Source of the DNA: Theileria orientalis strain Shintoku
Lineage: Eukaryota > Apicomplexa > Aconoidasida > Piroplasmida > Theileriidae
Reading direction: 5' to 3'
DNA: 64,000 nucleotides
NCBI RefSeq assembly: GCF_000740895.1
Contig: NC_025262.1
Span: 1,294,001-1,358,000 of the forward strand
Below, piece by piece: positions 63,693-64,000 of the stretch. The notes beneath the pieces are model-generated. The model searched no databases and was not told the origin of the DNA. It worked only from the letters and a program-made list of their open reading frames with translations. Every line of letters begins with the position of its first letter. The first letter of the stretch is position 1. Position numbers and translations under genes: made by a program.

Positions 63693-64000
63693 TTAATGTG
63701 CGCTTCCTGCTGTGGTCTGCTGCCTTATTTGCTTATTTATTTCCAGTAGCTGGCTGTTGAGTCCGCCTAACTTTGCCACCAACTGGTTCTTTACCGACTC
63801 AAGCTTCGGCAAGTCGTTTTTGGATGAGTCCCTCTCTGCTTCCAGTTCTTTGTGCAACTCCGGTTTGTTACGAAGAACTAGCCTATACGACATAGTTACT
63901 GACTATTCACGCCGACCATATGTGCTGCTGCTGGAAACTACCTACCTACCAACTTCTACGTATTAACTTACAGTCTTGAAACTTGCTTATATACCTTTTT
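63693..64000 (-). CDS. Coiled-coil protein, C-terminal end only
   Basis: The last exon (63898-63693) and the end of the preceding exon (64000-63972, cut by the window edge) join across a 73-nt intron with a GTAAGT donor in phase 1. The visible 77 residues include YISKFQD and then a charged helix, PELHKELEAERDSSKNDLPK and VAKLGGLNSQLLEINKQIRQ, typical of coiled coil, ending TTAGSAH. The family cannot be told from this part. A start at the internal ATG (63891) would give a 66-residue protein, but the clean splice argues that the gene extends beyond the window. Confidence 0.6.

Overview
The window is nuclear DNA of an apicomplexan piroplasm, most likely a Theileria. Three things point there. Four large secreted genes are built from FAINT (DUF529) domains, a family expanded in Theileria. 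The genes are compact and intron-rich, with many introns of only 31-33 nt. There is also an apicoplast ribosomal protein gene carrying a secretory signal sequence. The fairly GC-rich codon use of the housekeeping genes (CTG, AAG, GAC) fits T. orientalis better than the AT-rich T. annulata or T. parva, but the species call is an inference.

Left part (1-25.1 kb, mostly housekeeping). A soluble-type adenylyl cyclase runs off the left edge. It is followed by a COG3-like Golgi tethering subunit, a small conserved-looking protein of unknown role, a mitochondrial long-chain polyprenyl diphosphate synthase (6 exons), a hypothetical gene, a 2291-aa formin with a PTEN-like N-terminal part (formin-2 type), another hypothetical gene, the replicative helicase subunit MCM7 (13 exons), and a multi-pass membrane protein with a MORN-like motif and an alpha/beta-hydrolase domain.

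Middle (26-43.8 kb). One FAINT gene with Ala/Pro-rich repeats and a small secreted acidic protein are followed by gamma-tubulin (9 exons), seryl-tRNA synthetase, RCL1 (18S rRNA processing), succinate dehydrogenase flavoprotein, apicoplast ribosomal protein bL27 and mitochondrial dihydrolipoyl dehydrogenase. Several lie head to head and share short upstream regions.

Right part (44.4-64 kb). The minus strand carries a parasite-specific block: a 1.7k-residue FAINT protein with an 810-bp near-perfect tandem duplication, a doubtful small gene or remnant, a second FAINT protein, an 803-aa protein made of four divergent copies of a module that I cannot assign, and a fourth FAINT gene. These are followed by an unresolved coding-like stretch, SKP1 (5 exons), a LETM1-like membrane protein and the 3' end of a coiled-coil gene.

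Exon structures were built by hand from GT/AG sites, frame continuity and recalled family patterns. Most junctions are phase-consistent, but none has been tested against transcripts. No tRNA, rRNA, CRISPR array or insertion sequence was recognised.
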